64,000 nt of DNA from Glycine soja (taxonomy: Eukaryota; Streptophyta; Magnoliopsida; Fabales; Fabaceae), in the NCBI RefSeq assembly GCF_004193775.1, contig NC_041007.1, positions 27,803,476-27,867,475 of the forward strand, written 5' to 3'. This document shows positions 11,977 to 21,199 of the stretch, piece after piece. The translations under genes were made by a program, and so were the position numbers. The number at the start of each line of letters is the position of its first letter. Position 1 is the first letter of the stretch. Below the pieces are notes generated by a model that was given only the letters and a program-made list of their open reading frames with translations, was not told the DNA's origin and searched no databases.

Positions 11977-13296
11977 TGATGCAATCCTACCCCGTAAGGG
12001 CATTGGATAGAAGACTCCAAGAAGATTTAGCCAGAGATACAAGAGAAGACCCTAGGGTTCTCATGAGCCTTAGGGTAGATTTCGGGCTCATGTGCTAAGT
12101 ATGAGCCCACTTATCTTAGTACATATTAGATTAAGGTTTCATTATTTTTGGGTCTTGTATTTAGGGATCCATAATGTAGGTAAGGTACCCTAGAAATGTA
12201 GGATTTTTCAGCCCTTGTATTTTAGGGCACCTAGACTACTTTTTGTATTAGGGGTAGTTTTGTAATTTCACATGCATTAAGTGAATATTTGATGTGTGTG
12301 TTGGAAAATAAATTTAATTGAACTGGGAGAAGCCCAATCCAATTAAATTTTAGAGGGGGAGGTGAGCATTTGCTTGCTACACCCCATTGCCACATCATAT
12401 AGTCACACTTTGTGCATGTGCTTCATGCTTTACATGCCTCATGCCACCTAAGCATACTTAGTGGAGAATCTTGGACTTGATCTTGAATTTAGTGGGCTGA
12501 ACCATAGCTAAAATTCACTAATCATAATTAGTGAAATTTTGGCTCCAAAGTTTGGCTCCACAAATTCAATTTCAAATTCAAGTGAAATTTGAATAGAAAT
12601 TAAAATTTCCTTCCAATTTTGTGTGACACTTAGGCTATAAATAGAGGCCTTGTGTGTGCATTTTTTTCAACTTTGATCATTTGAATATTAACTTCAGATT
12701 TTAGAGCTCTTTTAGAGCACAAAATTTCGTGCTCTTCTCTCCCTCTCCCTTCATTCATCTCGTTCTACCTTCAAGCTCTTATCCATGGCCTCCTATGGTG
12801 GTGAGCTTCTTCTAGACTCATCTTCTCCTTGAAGTGGCGTCTCCTCTCTCTCTTCCTTCTTCATTCCGCTGCCATTTATCTTCCAAGAAGCAAAGGAATC
12901 CATTGATGAAGAAGATCCTAGGCCTACAAGCTCCAATGGAGCTTACATCATTCAATTAAATTTGTTTTCCAACACACACATCAAATATTCACTTAATGCA
13001 TGTGAAATTACAAAACTACCCCTAATACAAAAACTAGTCTAGGTGCCCTAAAATACAAGGGCTGAAAAATCCTACATTTCTAGGGTACCTTACCTACATT
13101 ATGGAGCCCTAAATACAAGGCCCAAAAATAATGAAACCTTAATGTAATATGTACTAAGATAAGTGGGTTCATACTTAGCCCATGAGCCCGAAATATACCC
13201 TAAGGCTCATGAGAACCCTAGGGCCTTCTCTTGCATCTCTGGCTCAATCTTCTTGGAGTCTTCTATCCAATGCCCTTGCGGGGTAGGATTGCATCA
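11977..13296 (+). mobile_element. LTR chimera with palindromic ends, family 4
   Basis: The first part (11977-12950, 974 bp) is a complete plus-oriented family 4 LTR, starting TGATGCAATCC, ending GAGCTTACATCA, with a TATA box (GCTATAAATAGAG) near 12632. Joined directly to its end is an inverted copy of its first 346 bp (12951-13296). The whole thus starts and ends with the same LTR tip in opposite orientation. GCAAA is duplicated at 11972-11976 and 13297-13301, and the host integrase frame is collinear across it. A single integration of a preformed chimera explains this best. Confidence 0.85.
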
Positions 13297-13301
13297 GCAA
13301 A

Positions 13302-13889
13302 GTCCTTGCAAGTTCCTCAAGAGACCTATTTTTCCTCTCCAATGCTCCATCTTGCTAAGGAGTTCTTGGAGTTGAAAAGTTAGCATTAATGTCATTTTGT
13401 TCACAAAACAATTTAGAATCCTCATTTTGAAATTCACTTCCATGATCATCATTTCTCGAGCTTGGATTTTAAAATCTTTTTCATTTTTAATTAACTTGGC
13501 CAATTTTTGAAAATCTTTGAATGCAATACTCTTAGTAGATAAGAAGAAAGTCTAGGTATATCTACAATAACCAAGACATATTAATTCCCTTCAATGCTCA
13601 TGGTTCTAGAAGGACCATACAAATCTAATTGCAAAAGTTCAAGCGGTCTAGAGGTAGAAATCACATTTTTTTTTGTTTAGAAGATGCTCTAGTTTGTTTT
13701 CCCTATTGACATGCATTACATAATCCATCCTTAAAAAACTTGAGCTTTGGGAGTCATATAATTAACTCCATAGAGACTAGCTTATTTAAATGTTGCATGT
13801 GAATATGAGTTATTCTCCTAAGCTAAAGCCAACAGAGATCATCACTACTTATCAAACAAGCCATGTTTGAGTGAGTTGCATAATCTACA
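13302..13889 (-). pseudogene. copia integrase N-terminal and zinc-binding piece (relic 2)
   Basis: The minus strand carries the ICEACQ-like zinc-binding block (here LCNACQ with a stop after it), the STSRPLELLQLDLYGPSRT block and an integrase core piece with FQNED and ALERKNRSLEE. Several stops and shifts break the frame. It joins 11976 across one insertion and 17798 across the other. Confidence 0.8.
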
Positions 13890-14390
13890 TTAAGTGTTAG
13901 ACATGTGGCCTCAAAAATCTTAAGAAGGGGTGAATTAATTTCCCACTAACAAATTTTTAACCCTCTTCTAAAAGAAGAGATAGGCTCAGAATGCAGAAGA
14001 AGCAGCAATCAATTTAATAATGTTCTTTAAACATGCAAGACAAAATTGATTGCAATAAAATGATTGAGATAAGGGAAGAGAGAATGCAAACACAGTTTTT
14101 ATACTGGTTCAGCAAAGTCCGTGCCTGTGTCCAGTACCCAAGAAATCCACTTGAGATTTTCCACTCCCTTTGTAAAAATCCATTTACAAAGTCTGAACCA
14201 CACAGGGACAACCCATCCCTTGTGTTCAGGAATCCTTACAACTTAAGAGACCCTCAATCCCTTAATCAATCTCTTTGAATGAGAAGAAAGAAAGAAGAAT
14301 TCTCTCTTGAAGAGAAGGATATTACAATTGAAGTCCATGAAGAAACTCTTAATTGATTTGCAAGTGTTTGCCCAAGAGTTTCTTTGAGAG

Positions 14391-14917
14391 TGATGAGAAT
14401 CATGAAACTGTCCAAATACAGGCTAAAGGCCCACGTGGAGAAGGACAAAGGCCTAAGTGGAGAAGGACAAAGCCCCCGAGTGGAGAAGGATGAAGGCCCA
14501 GAGGCAGAGACACTATCAAGACAATTAATTGTTGCTGAAGGCCCAAACTAATTTGAAAGCCCAAGTTAAATATGTTTTTAGTTATAATTTTTATTTATTG
14601 TAATTTTGGCCCAACCTATTTAGAAGGCCCATGTCTATTTTTATCTTTTTGTTCAGATACACTATAAGTATTGGTTTTTGTTTTGAATAAAAAAAACTTT
14701 TGGCATTTTTCATAAAATTGGCTAAGAGTTTCTCTCTAGGTTCCTTGTTGAACCAATTATCAGACTTATCAAGGTAATCCTTGTGGCGTCTACCCTGACT
14801 TATCTTCCTTCACCAGAAGTGGTGTCTACCTTGACTTATCTTCCTTCACTGGAAGTGGCGTCATCCAAATCTTCGTAGCCTGTATCAAGCGATCTGCTCC
14901 TAGTCAGGTTCACATCA
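14391..14917 (+). repeat. 5' LTR of the non-autonomous gypsy element
   Basis: It begins TGATGAGAATC and ends GTTCACATCA. It has about three copies of an ~22-bp GTGGAGAAGGA-containing unit and two copies of an ~38-bp unit (GTCTACC..GACTTATCTTCC..). It is 527 bp long against 605 bp for the 3' LTR; the difference lies in these repeats. Confidence 0.9.
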
Positions 14918-14919
14918 TC

Positions 14920-14931
14920 TGGTATCAGAGC
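14920..14931 (+). other. Primer-binding site, initiator tRNA-Met type
   Basis: TGGTATCAGAGC lies two bases after the 5' LTR end. This is the usual plant initiator methionyl-tRNA primer-binding sequence and fixes both the LTR boundary and the plus orientation. Confidence 0.9.
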
Positions 14932-15409
14932 TTCGGCTCTTGATACAGGTTCTATCCTATCCTATTATTTTCCTTTGTAATTTGTCCAGGTTCGTGTTTT
15001 GTCCTTGTTCTGTTATTTGTTTTCTTGTTTGTGTCTTGTTGCGTTCTTGTTTGTGTCTTTGTTTCATTCTTGTTCTTGTCACGTTTTTGTTCTTGTTCTT
15101 GTTTCTTGTATCTTTCAGACTTTGTGTCAAAAAAAAATCTATTTGAGTTTTATTTCAAGTTAAAAAAAAAGTTGCAGAAATTTGAAAAAAAAGAGAGAAG
15201 AAAACAAAAAAGAAAAGAAAAGAAAAGAAAAGAAAGTGGGGTGTTTGATCTTTGAACACGAAATTGAGGAAGTTAGAGGATTTTTTTTGGCAGAAAATCG
15301 TGTACCAAATCCCCTTATCTAGATTCTCCTTTGAATTCTGAGCGTTTTGATATATAGTGGGCCTCAAACGGACAACCGTAGCAAAAGTTATGAGCATTTG
15401 AAGTTTACT

Positions 15410-15660
15410 GGTCATATATGTTATCTTATCTGTTATCCTATCTGATGTGAACCTGCCGTAGCCTGTATCAAACGATCCGCTCCTACTCAGGTTCACATCA
15501 CTATCTAATATCTTATTTGTTATCCTACCTAATATCTTATCTGTTATCCAATCTAATATCTTATTTGTTATCCTACCTAATATCTTATCTATTATCCTAC
15601 CTAATATCTTATCTGTTATCCTACCTAATATCTTATTTGTTATCATATCTGTTACCCAAA
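15410..15660 (+). repeat. Minisatellite with TATCTTATCTGTTATCC-type units
   Basis: About ten degenerate units of 20-26 bp, built from CTAATATCTTAT and TGTTATCCTAC, lie in the leader of the gypsy element. They are interrupted at 15443-15500 by a 58-bp palindromic-ended insert. On the minus strand the array reads as a repetitive DKILGRIT peptide, which I treat as an artefact of the repeat. Confidence 0.85.
15443..15500. mobile_element. 58-bp miniature insertion made of LTR 3' tips
   Basis: The segment starts TGATGTGAACCTG and ends with its exact inverse, CAGGTTCACATCA. Its right 45 bp match the 3' end of the flanking element's own LTR (14870-14917). CTATC occurs on both sides (15438-15442 and 15501-15505), and removing the insert plus one CTATC restores a regular minisatellite unit. 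It therefore looks like an integration in which both ends were the LTR 3' end. Confidence 0.7.
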
Positions 15661-15989
15661 TTAAAACTCATCCGTTATCCAAATCCAATCTAATATATTA
15701 TTATCCAAATCAAGTCCAAGTTGTTATCCCAAATCAAATTGGTTACTCTGATAATTATATTGTCTTTCCTTTTATTTTATATTACCTTGTGTGTCTAATT
15801 CGGTCCATCTAGGAACTTAAGAGGAAACACGAGTGGTAAAAGGCAAGAGGGAATACATTACACAAAAGCCTATATTGAGAGCATCAAACACGAGTGAACT
15901 ACCATCAAAGAGAGAAACACATGAGTAGAGTGTGGTGAGATCCTGATTTTTTTTTTTTAATTTACTGCAAAATTCTTTGTTCCTTAATC

Positions 15990-16789
15990 ATGGCAAGAGC
16001 TGGTGACAATGGTGGTATATATCATCAACTGGATGGATCTCAGCACTTATTTCTGGACGCATGGACTACACAAATGCAACGCTTGTTGAACCGTAACAAA
16101 GAAGAGCCCTACAAACGAATAGCCAAATCTTCCTCGTTTACTCTTAAACCTCTATCCCCTAGAGAAGTGTGTGATGACCAAATCAGAATGAGAGAAAAGA
16201 GAGAACAAGAGAAAGAAAATAGTGAGGCACCACAAAGGAATATGAAAAAGAAGAGTGATACACCCGAGGAAAAGAGTGATACACATAAGAGAGAGAGTGA
16301 TACATATGAGAGAAAATTTAATTATTTTACAGAGGCGAGTGAAGTGAGGAAAATGTTACCTGCTCATGAACCACTCAATCTACAGTATTGCAAAGACAGT
16401 AAAATTTCTACTGATAATTCTAATGAGTTTACTATTTCTATTTCTCCTAGTGTTCAACCCTGATTGCAGGAATTTAAAAATGTCTTTCCTAAGGAGATTC
16501 CTCATGAACTGCCACCTTCAAGAGGCATAGAACATCAAGTTGATCTCCTTCCAGAAGCTTCATTGCCTAACAGGCCAACTTACAATAGCAAGCCCCAAGA
16601 GACTCAGCATAAGCATGCACAGACCAAAGTTGAGTATGTAAAAAAGTTGTATGACCAAGTGAAGGTGCAAATTGCAAAGAAGAATGAAAGATATGCCAAG
16701 CAAGTCCACAAGAAAAGGAAGGAAGTGGTACTTGAACCCGGTGATGATCTTGGACATTTGAGGACAAATGTTTTCCAAGAAGGAGGGAA
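15990..16789 (+). pseudogene. Truncated gypsy gag-pol remnant
   Basis: An open frame of 157 codons starts at 15990 (MARAGDNGGIYHQLDG) and ends in TGA at 16461-16463. The same frame then continues with LQEFKNVFPKEIPHELPP and GIEHQVDLLP, the conserved segment just before gypsy reverse transcriptase. Near 16600 it jumps to YVKKLYDQVKVQIAKKN and EPGD, from the end of gypsy integrase. The whole polymerase region between is deleted. The early part has charged KSDTPEEKSDTHKRESDTYE repeats of unknown role. Confidence 0.85.
16776..16789 (+). other. Polypurine tract before the 3' LTR
   Basis: CAAGAAGGAGGGAA sits directly against the TGATGAGAATC start of the 3' LTR. This is the expected position for the plus-strand primer. 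Confidence 0.85.
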
Positions 16790-17394
16790 TGATGAGAATC
16801 ATGAAACTGGCCAAATACAGGCTAAAGGCCCAAGTGGAGAAGGACGAAGGCCTAAGTGGAGAAGGACAAAGCCCCCGAGTGGAGAAGGATGAAGGCCCAA
16901 GTGGAGAAGGATGAAGGCCTAAGTGGAGAAGGATGAAGGCCCAGAGGCAGAGACACTATCAAGACAATTAATTGTTGCTGAAGGCCCAAACTAATTTGAA
17001 GGCCCAAGTTAAATATGTTTTTAGTTATAATTTTTATTTATTGTAATTTTGGCCCAACCTGTTTAGAAGACCCATGTCTATTTTTATCTTTTTGTTCAGA
17101 TACACTATAAGTATTGGTTTTTGTTTTGAATAAAAAAAGACTTTTGGCATTTTCATAAAATTGGGTGAGAGTTTCTCTCTGGGTTCCTTGTTGAACCAAT
17201 CTCAGGCTTATCAAGGTAATCCTTGTGGCGTCTACCCTGACTTATCTTCCTTCACTGGAAGTCGCGTCTACCCGGACTTATCTTCCTTCACCGGAAGTGG
17301 CGTCTACCCTGACTTATCTTCCTTCACTGGAAGTGGCGTCATCCAAAACCTCCGTAGCCTTTATCAAACGATCTGTCCCGTAAGATTCACATCA
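16790..17394 (+). repeat. 3' LTR of the non-autonomous gypsy element
   Basis: Same ends as the 5' LTR (TGATGAGAATC to GATTCACATCA) but 605 bp long. It has about five of the GTGGAGAAGGA-containing units and three of the ~38-bp units, against three and two in the 5' LTR. Confidence 0.9.
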
Positions 17395-17643
17395 GAGAGA
17401 GCATTTGGCAATGAAGTTCTCTTGGAATATCTCTCTCATACATTTTGTGTCCCAAGTCGCCTATTTATAGGCCTTTGATGACCATTCAAAAATCTCTTGA
17501 ACAGATGTGACTCTCAGGAGTTATTTTTTTAAGAGTTGTGACTCTTGAGAGTTATTTTCTGAATTTCTGAATTCTTGACTTGGATCAAACTTGAGAAGCG
17601 CTTATCTTTGGCATCATCAAAATTATGTATACATACATTCACA

Positions 17644-17792
17644 TTCTCCCCCTTTGTGATGATGACAATCAAGTTATTTCTTTTTTACATCATCAAAACA
17701 ATGCATGATCCACATTCTCCCCCCTTTTGATGATGACGTTCATTATCCAAGGCTTAATCTTTTTTATATCATCAAAATCTTCATGATTTACA
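17644..17792 (-). repeat. Array of LTR tips and polypurine tracts
   Basis: Read on the minus strand from 17792: an LTR-like tip (TGTAAATCATGAAGATTTTG), then GTCATCATCAAAAGGGGGGA ending GAA; a second tip (TGTGGATCATGCATTGTTTT), then GTCATCATCACAAAGGGGGA ending GAA; then the main LTR start TGTGAATGTATG at 17643. The first tip begins exactly at the target duplication, so the array was part of the inserted element. Confidence 0.75.
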
Positions 17793-17797
17793 TTAAG

Positions 17798-17947
17798 CAT
17801 GTAGGTATTGCCAATGCAATTACCAACAAACTTAATGTTTTTTGAAATCGGATATGTTATAGTGCAACACTCTTGATTATAAACAATTTGAAAAACTTTA
17901 TCACACAATAGGCTTATGCTTAATAAGTTATGTTTAAGCCCTTCCAC
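17798..17947 (-). pseudogene. copia pre-integrase piece (relic 2)
   Basis: The minus frame reads KHNLLSISLLCDKVFQIVYN and then GNTYMLN, typical of copia pol between protease and integrase. It stops at the TTAAG duplication and resumes at 13894. Confidence 0.85.
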
Positions 17948-17971
17948 ATATAATAAACAATTGACTTATGC

Positions 17972-18169
17972 TTAATAAGTTGTGTTTAAGCACTTCCATG
18001 GCTTATGTTTAATAAGTAGTGTTTTAGCCATTCCTTGGTTGTTTTCTTCGTAGGTCACAAAACCTTCTTCTTTTGCTTTAAGAGACACAAATTTTGATTT
18101 GTCTCCTGTCATATGCCTTGAGCAGTCACTATCTAGGTACCATAGTTGTCTTTTCGCTGCTATGAACAC
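17972..18169 (-). pseudogene. copia protease, active-site motif mutated (relic 2)
   Basis: The minus frame holds LWYLDSDCSRHMTGDKSKF. The family has Asp-Ser-Gly at this point; here the Gly is Asp, which should abolish protease activity. The stretch 17948-18030 also has a short imperfect duplication (GCTTAATAAGTT words repeated), which breaks the frame. Confidence 0.85.
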
Positions 18170-18264
18170 CTACAAAACAAATTTAGAGGGTAGATTTAGG
18201 TGCCCAAATTATGTAAGGTCCTTTTTTGGTTAGCAACCTTTTTAGTTCCCTTAAGAACCCATTT

Positions 18265-18600
18265 CTATTTCCCACTTGGAACTCCAAACTTTTTTATGAT
18301 ACAATTAAAAGAAGAGTTTCCCTTATTCATACAATAGTAGCATACTGTGAAGGGTGAGCTAGAAGCTTTTGTGAAGTTGAAAAAGTTTTTGTAAGTTTTC
18401 GGCTTTTTGTTACGAGTGTAACCGAAACCAGCCTTTTCAATAGCATATTTTTGTTGAGCAAGTAGTGCCTCTAAGTTATCTTCTCCCATTGTCAATTTTG
18501 ATTAACTTTTCAGCAAATACTCAACCTTTGTTTCCAATGCTTTACAATTCTCACAAGAGGAAGTGACACTTGTGGTATTAGCATAATTACAAGAAGAGTT
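18265..18600 (-). pseudogene. copia gag with broken zinc knuckle (relic 2)
   Basis: The minus frame has CYYCMNKGNSSFNC, a CCHC knuckle in which the metal-binding His is Asn. Upstream are the EDNLEALLAQQKYAIEKAGF block and a diverged SCENCKALE block typical of copia gag C-termini. Further gag is lost where another repeat begins near 18605. Confidence 0.8.
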
Positions 18601-18604
18601 GTGA

Positions 18605-18923
18605 CGCCTTGGAATTTTGCTAATTGTGTTTCTGACACACTAATTCTGTTATTTCCTTTATTTATATTATTTTAATTAAACCAATGAGATTTCGATTAAA
18701 TTTGTTGTACATAACTATTGAACTGTTTACTTTTATTTGGAGAAATAGAGTAATTCAAATCCCTGGGAGATGATTTTTTTTTTTATAAAATCCGTAACCT
18801 GCGACGACATTGGTATGCTTGCCAATAGTCTAACAATGGTACATCCAATTACAAGATCTAAGACCAACACAACACAATATCAAGAACAGCTCAATAACAG
18901 GATAAATGATAGAGAAATTGTGA
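18605..18923. repeat. Unassigned repeat segment between copia relic 2 and the next LTR fragment
   Basis: It begins GTGACGCCTTGGAATTTTGC, which resembles the start of a family 1 LTR, but the similarity soon fades. About 70 bp at 18838-18915 (CATCCAATTACAAGATC, ACACAACACAATATCAAGAA) recur at 59047-59115 in another repeat. Confidence 0.4.
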
Positions 18924-19310
18924 CACCCTCTACTCTGACATACATATACTTATGAAAAACATAAAAAATATGGAATTTAATTAAATCAACTTTATTCAAA
19001 TCACTTAAACAAATTCATGTGGGTAAAATGGTCACATTCACTTCACTGTTACCAAATAAAACTTATTAAAAATATCTTTGACTTAAAACAAGGTCGTCCA
19101 AAACTCCAAAGAATGAACTAAAGACTTAACATGTGAAACAAAATTATAAGAACTACATGTCCAGAACTTCATGCAATTAATACAGAACTCTATGTCTCAA
19201 TGTCACATCATATCATAGCATTGTGTTCCAAAACTCAATTAAAAAGATTCAAAACCATCATAAGACATGTCAAAGGTATTCAAAATGAAACTATAATGTA
19301 TGCTCTATCA
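18924..19310 (-). mobile_element. Diverged family 2 LTR fragment
   Basis: TGTGACACCCTCTACTCTGAC matches the terminal region of the solo LTRs at 54069 and 34784 (TGTAACACCCTCTACCCC). The following AACAAGGTCGTCCA and CACATCATATCATAGCATTG words keep the family order. The far end is lost. Confidence 0.65.
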
Positions 19311-20449
19311 TATAGCCCAAGTTAGGTTGAATCAGTATAATTCCTTGGTGTGTTGTTTCCTTCCTTACTACTTTTAATTTATAATTTGTTGTTGTGTGAT
19401 TAAAAACTGTTTTAGAAAAACCTATTTTTTGAAAAGATCAATTTTGACCTTTGATAAAAAGGTTTTTATAAAATGATTTTATTATTTAGAAGCAACACTT
19501 ACTCTAAGAAAGACAAGTAAAACAACAATTATCAGTTTAACTTATTATGTAATTTTGTGAGTAATTTTTGAAGAAGTAGATTGCAAGATTGTTAAGTGCT
19601 AGAAAGTATTCATTTATCCAAGTACTTGTAAAGGAAACATGTTATTCTTGTTAGTCTTTTGATTCTCCAAGCAAAAAGCTTGAGAAGCATAATTAGAAGC
19701 TAGGATGCTTGTGCAAAAATTATGTCATAATTAGAAGCTTCCCTATTTTAGATACCAACTGAATCACTTCACATGCATCCTATCATGTCATGTATATCCA
19801 ACTCCTTGGAGATTTCTCACCTTCGAGCGATCAACATAAATACATAATCTACAATAGTCGCACTCTGTGACCATTTAGGAAAGACCTTTTGAAGGAAGTG
19901 TGATTGTATAAAAAACAGACAAGTGTGGATTTTGACTTATCTCTATAAGGCTTGTAATACCTTACATCTATAGGGATTCACCCATTCATCTAACCTATAG
20001 GCCCATTCCCATTAGTCACCACAAAAAATCCCAAAACTAAGTTGAGAACCCATTGAGCACCCACAACTTACGTGTCTACTCACATGAATGTTATGTATGG
20101 ATGTACACAATTCATCAATTACACATCATTCATCAATTTCCAATATCACAAGTTCCTTCTCAATTTTAAATTTTTCATTCAATTGTCCAAAAGTAAATAC
20201 ATAAAAAACAATGAAGCATTCAATAAAATAAAATGATGGTGTTACAATTAGAGATGAAAATTATTCTTAGGCGCAAAAATATCCACAATAGGTAGAATAA
20301 GTGCTCACTCTTTGAGGATGGATCTAGGGACAAGTATTTACCCACAAAATTTAATGAGAATGGTCTGGGTGCTATAATACCCAACTTGTCCCATTCTTGC
20401 ACTTATTATATATGCAATAATTTAATTAAAACATCTTAAATATATGTAG

Positions 20450-20484
<35 letters not shown>

Positions 20485-21190
20485 GATATATATATATATA
20501 TATATATATATTTAAATTTATATTTGTATTTATTATTTATTAATTTAACTACTAAAATATAATACTAATTATTGAAGTTTAAGAATTAGAATATTGATCA
20601 TTAAAAATGGTTATGTTTCGAATGTTTAATTATGATGTTTGTTTGAATGATTTAAGAATTTTTTTTGTTAATTTAGTTGTAGCAATTTTTTAATTAATAT
20701 TTTTATTGATTATCAACTTCACACATAAGCAATGTTCAGGTAGTGGGTGTGAGTATAAATTTATAGGTATCCAATGGGTACATGGATGAGGATTAAAGTT
20801 GTTACTCACACAAGTATGGAGACAAGTACAAGTATGGGGACAGATACTATAGTATCCTTCCCAAACCTACACACTATCATCACCAGTTAATTATAAAAGA
20901 GGTCATACACCAGCATGTAAGAGTAAAATTACTACAACAATAAAAAAAATAAACATATACACACTGGATTATGAAATAATCATAGTTAAAGGATTCATTC
21001 AATCACAATTATTATCAATATTATATACCAATTCCACACAGTTAATCATTGCAAGATAGGTAGGCACATAAAATAATACACATGCAAACTATCTTGAATA
21101 TGAGACATGCTTAACTCCACAAAAATTTCTTATTTGAGTGACCAATTAAATGTGTTCCTTAACATGGTATAAAAAAATAATAATAGACTT
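19311..21190. other. AT-rich intergenic repeat debris
   Basis: No gene is seen. About 150 bp at 19325-19480 (TATAATTCCTTGGTGTGTTG) recur at 38045-38190 in DGK intron 7. The arms at roughly 20217-20405 and 20745-20870 carry roughly inverted words of a possible degenerate foldback element. A microsatellite lies at 20452-20511. Confidence 0.4.
20452..20511. repeat. Compound (CATA)n(CA)n(TA)n microsatellite
   Basis: Runs of CATA, then CA, then TA dinucleotides, uninterrupted for about 60 bp. Confidence 0.9.
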
Positions 21191-21199
21191 CATGGATTG

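Larger units (their letters stand above)
14391..17394 (+). mobile_element. Non-autonomous Ty3/gypsy-type LTR retrotransposon
   Basis: A structurally near-complete element. It has a 5' LTR (14391-14917), a tRNA primer site, a noncoding and partly coding internal region, a polypurine tract and a 3' LTR (16790-17394). GAGAG is duplicated at 14386-14390 and 17395-17399. Only short gypsy pol remnants remain internally (15990-16789), with no reverse transcriptase, RNase H or integrase core, so it would need enzymes from elsewhere. The two LTRs are very similar apart from repeat-copy differences, which makes it one of the younger insertions here. Confidence 0.9.
13895..17792 (-). mobile_element. LTR-type insertion, family 5, in copia relic 2
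   Basis: TTAAG is duplicated at 13890-13894 and 17793-17797, and the copia reading frame is collinear across it. On the minus strand the main LTR runs from 17643 (TGTGAATGTATG) to 13895 (GTCTAACA), with a TATAAATA box near 17470. It is homologous to the solo LTR at 26800-27806. Between 17644 and 17792 are two further LTR tips and polypurine tracts. A separate retroelement (14391-17394) is nested within. Without the nest the LTR is about 740 bp, shorter than its 1,007-bp relative. Confidence 0.8.
10546..18604 (-). mobile_element. Ty1/copia retrotransposon relic 2 (multiply interrupted)
   Basis: On the minus strand, gag (18600-18265), protease (18169-17972), pre-integrase (17947-17798, then 13889-13640), integrase (13640-13302, then 11971-11800) and reverse transcriptase (11480-10546) appear in copia order. 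Two insertions interrupt it: 11977-13296 with GCAAA duplicated, and 13895-17792 with TTAAG duplicated. Frames are collinear across both. Point stops and small deletions are frequent. It ends abruptly inside reverse transcriptase at the junction with relic 1. Confidence 0.85.

Noticed and set aside
14920..14931. tRNA-like sequence
   Set aside because: It is the 12-base primer-binding site complementary to initiator tRNA-Met, not a tRNA gene. No cloverleaf is present.
15025..15255. Plus-strand Cys/Phe/Leu-rich frame resembling a membrane peptide
   Set aside because: It derives from a TTCTTGTTTGTGTC-type low-complexity stretch followed by an A-rich run in the gypsy leader.
15155..15646. Minus-strand open frame with repeated DKILGRIT peptide units
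   Set aside because: It is the translation of the TATCTTATCTGTTATCC-type minisatellite in the gypsy leader. Repeat units are not consistently multiples of three and there is no other coding evidence.
17161..17478. Plus-strand frame with three YPDLSSFTGS repeats
   Set aside because: It translates the three 38-bp tandem units of the 3' LTR and crosses the LTR end into the next element.
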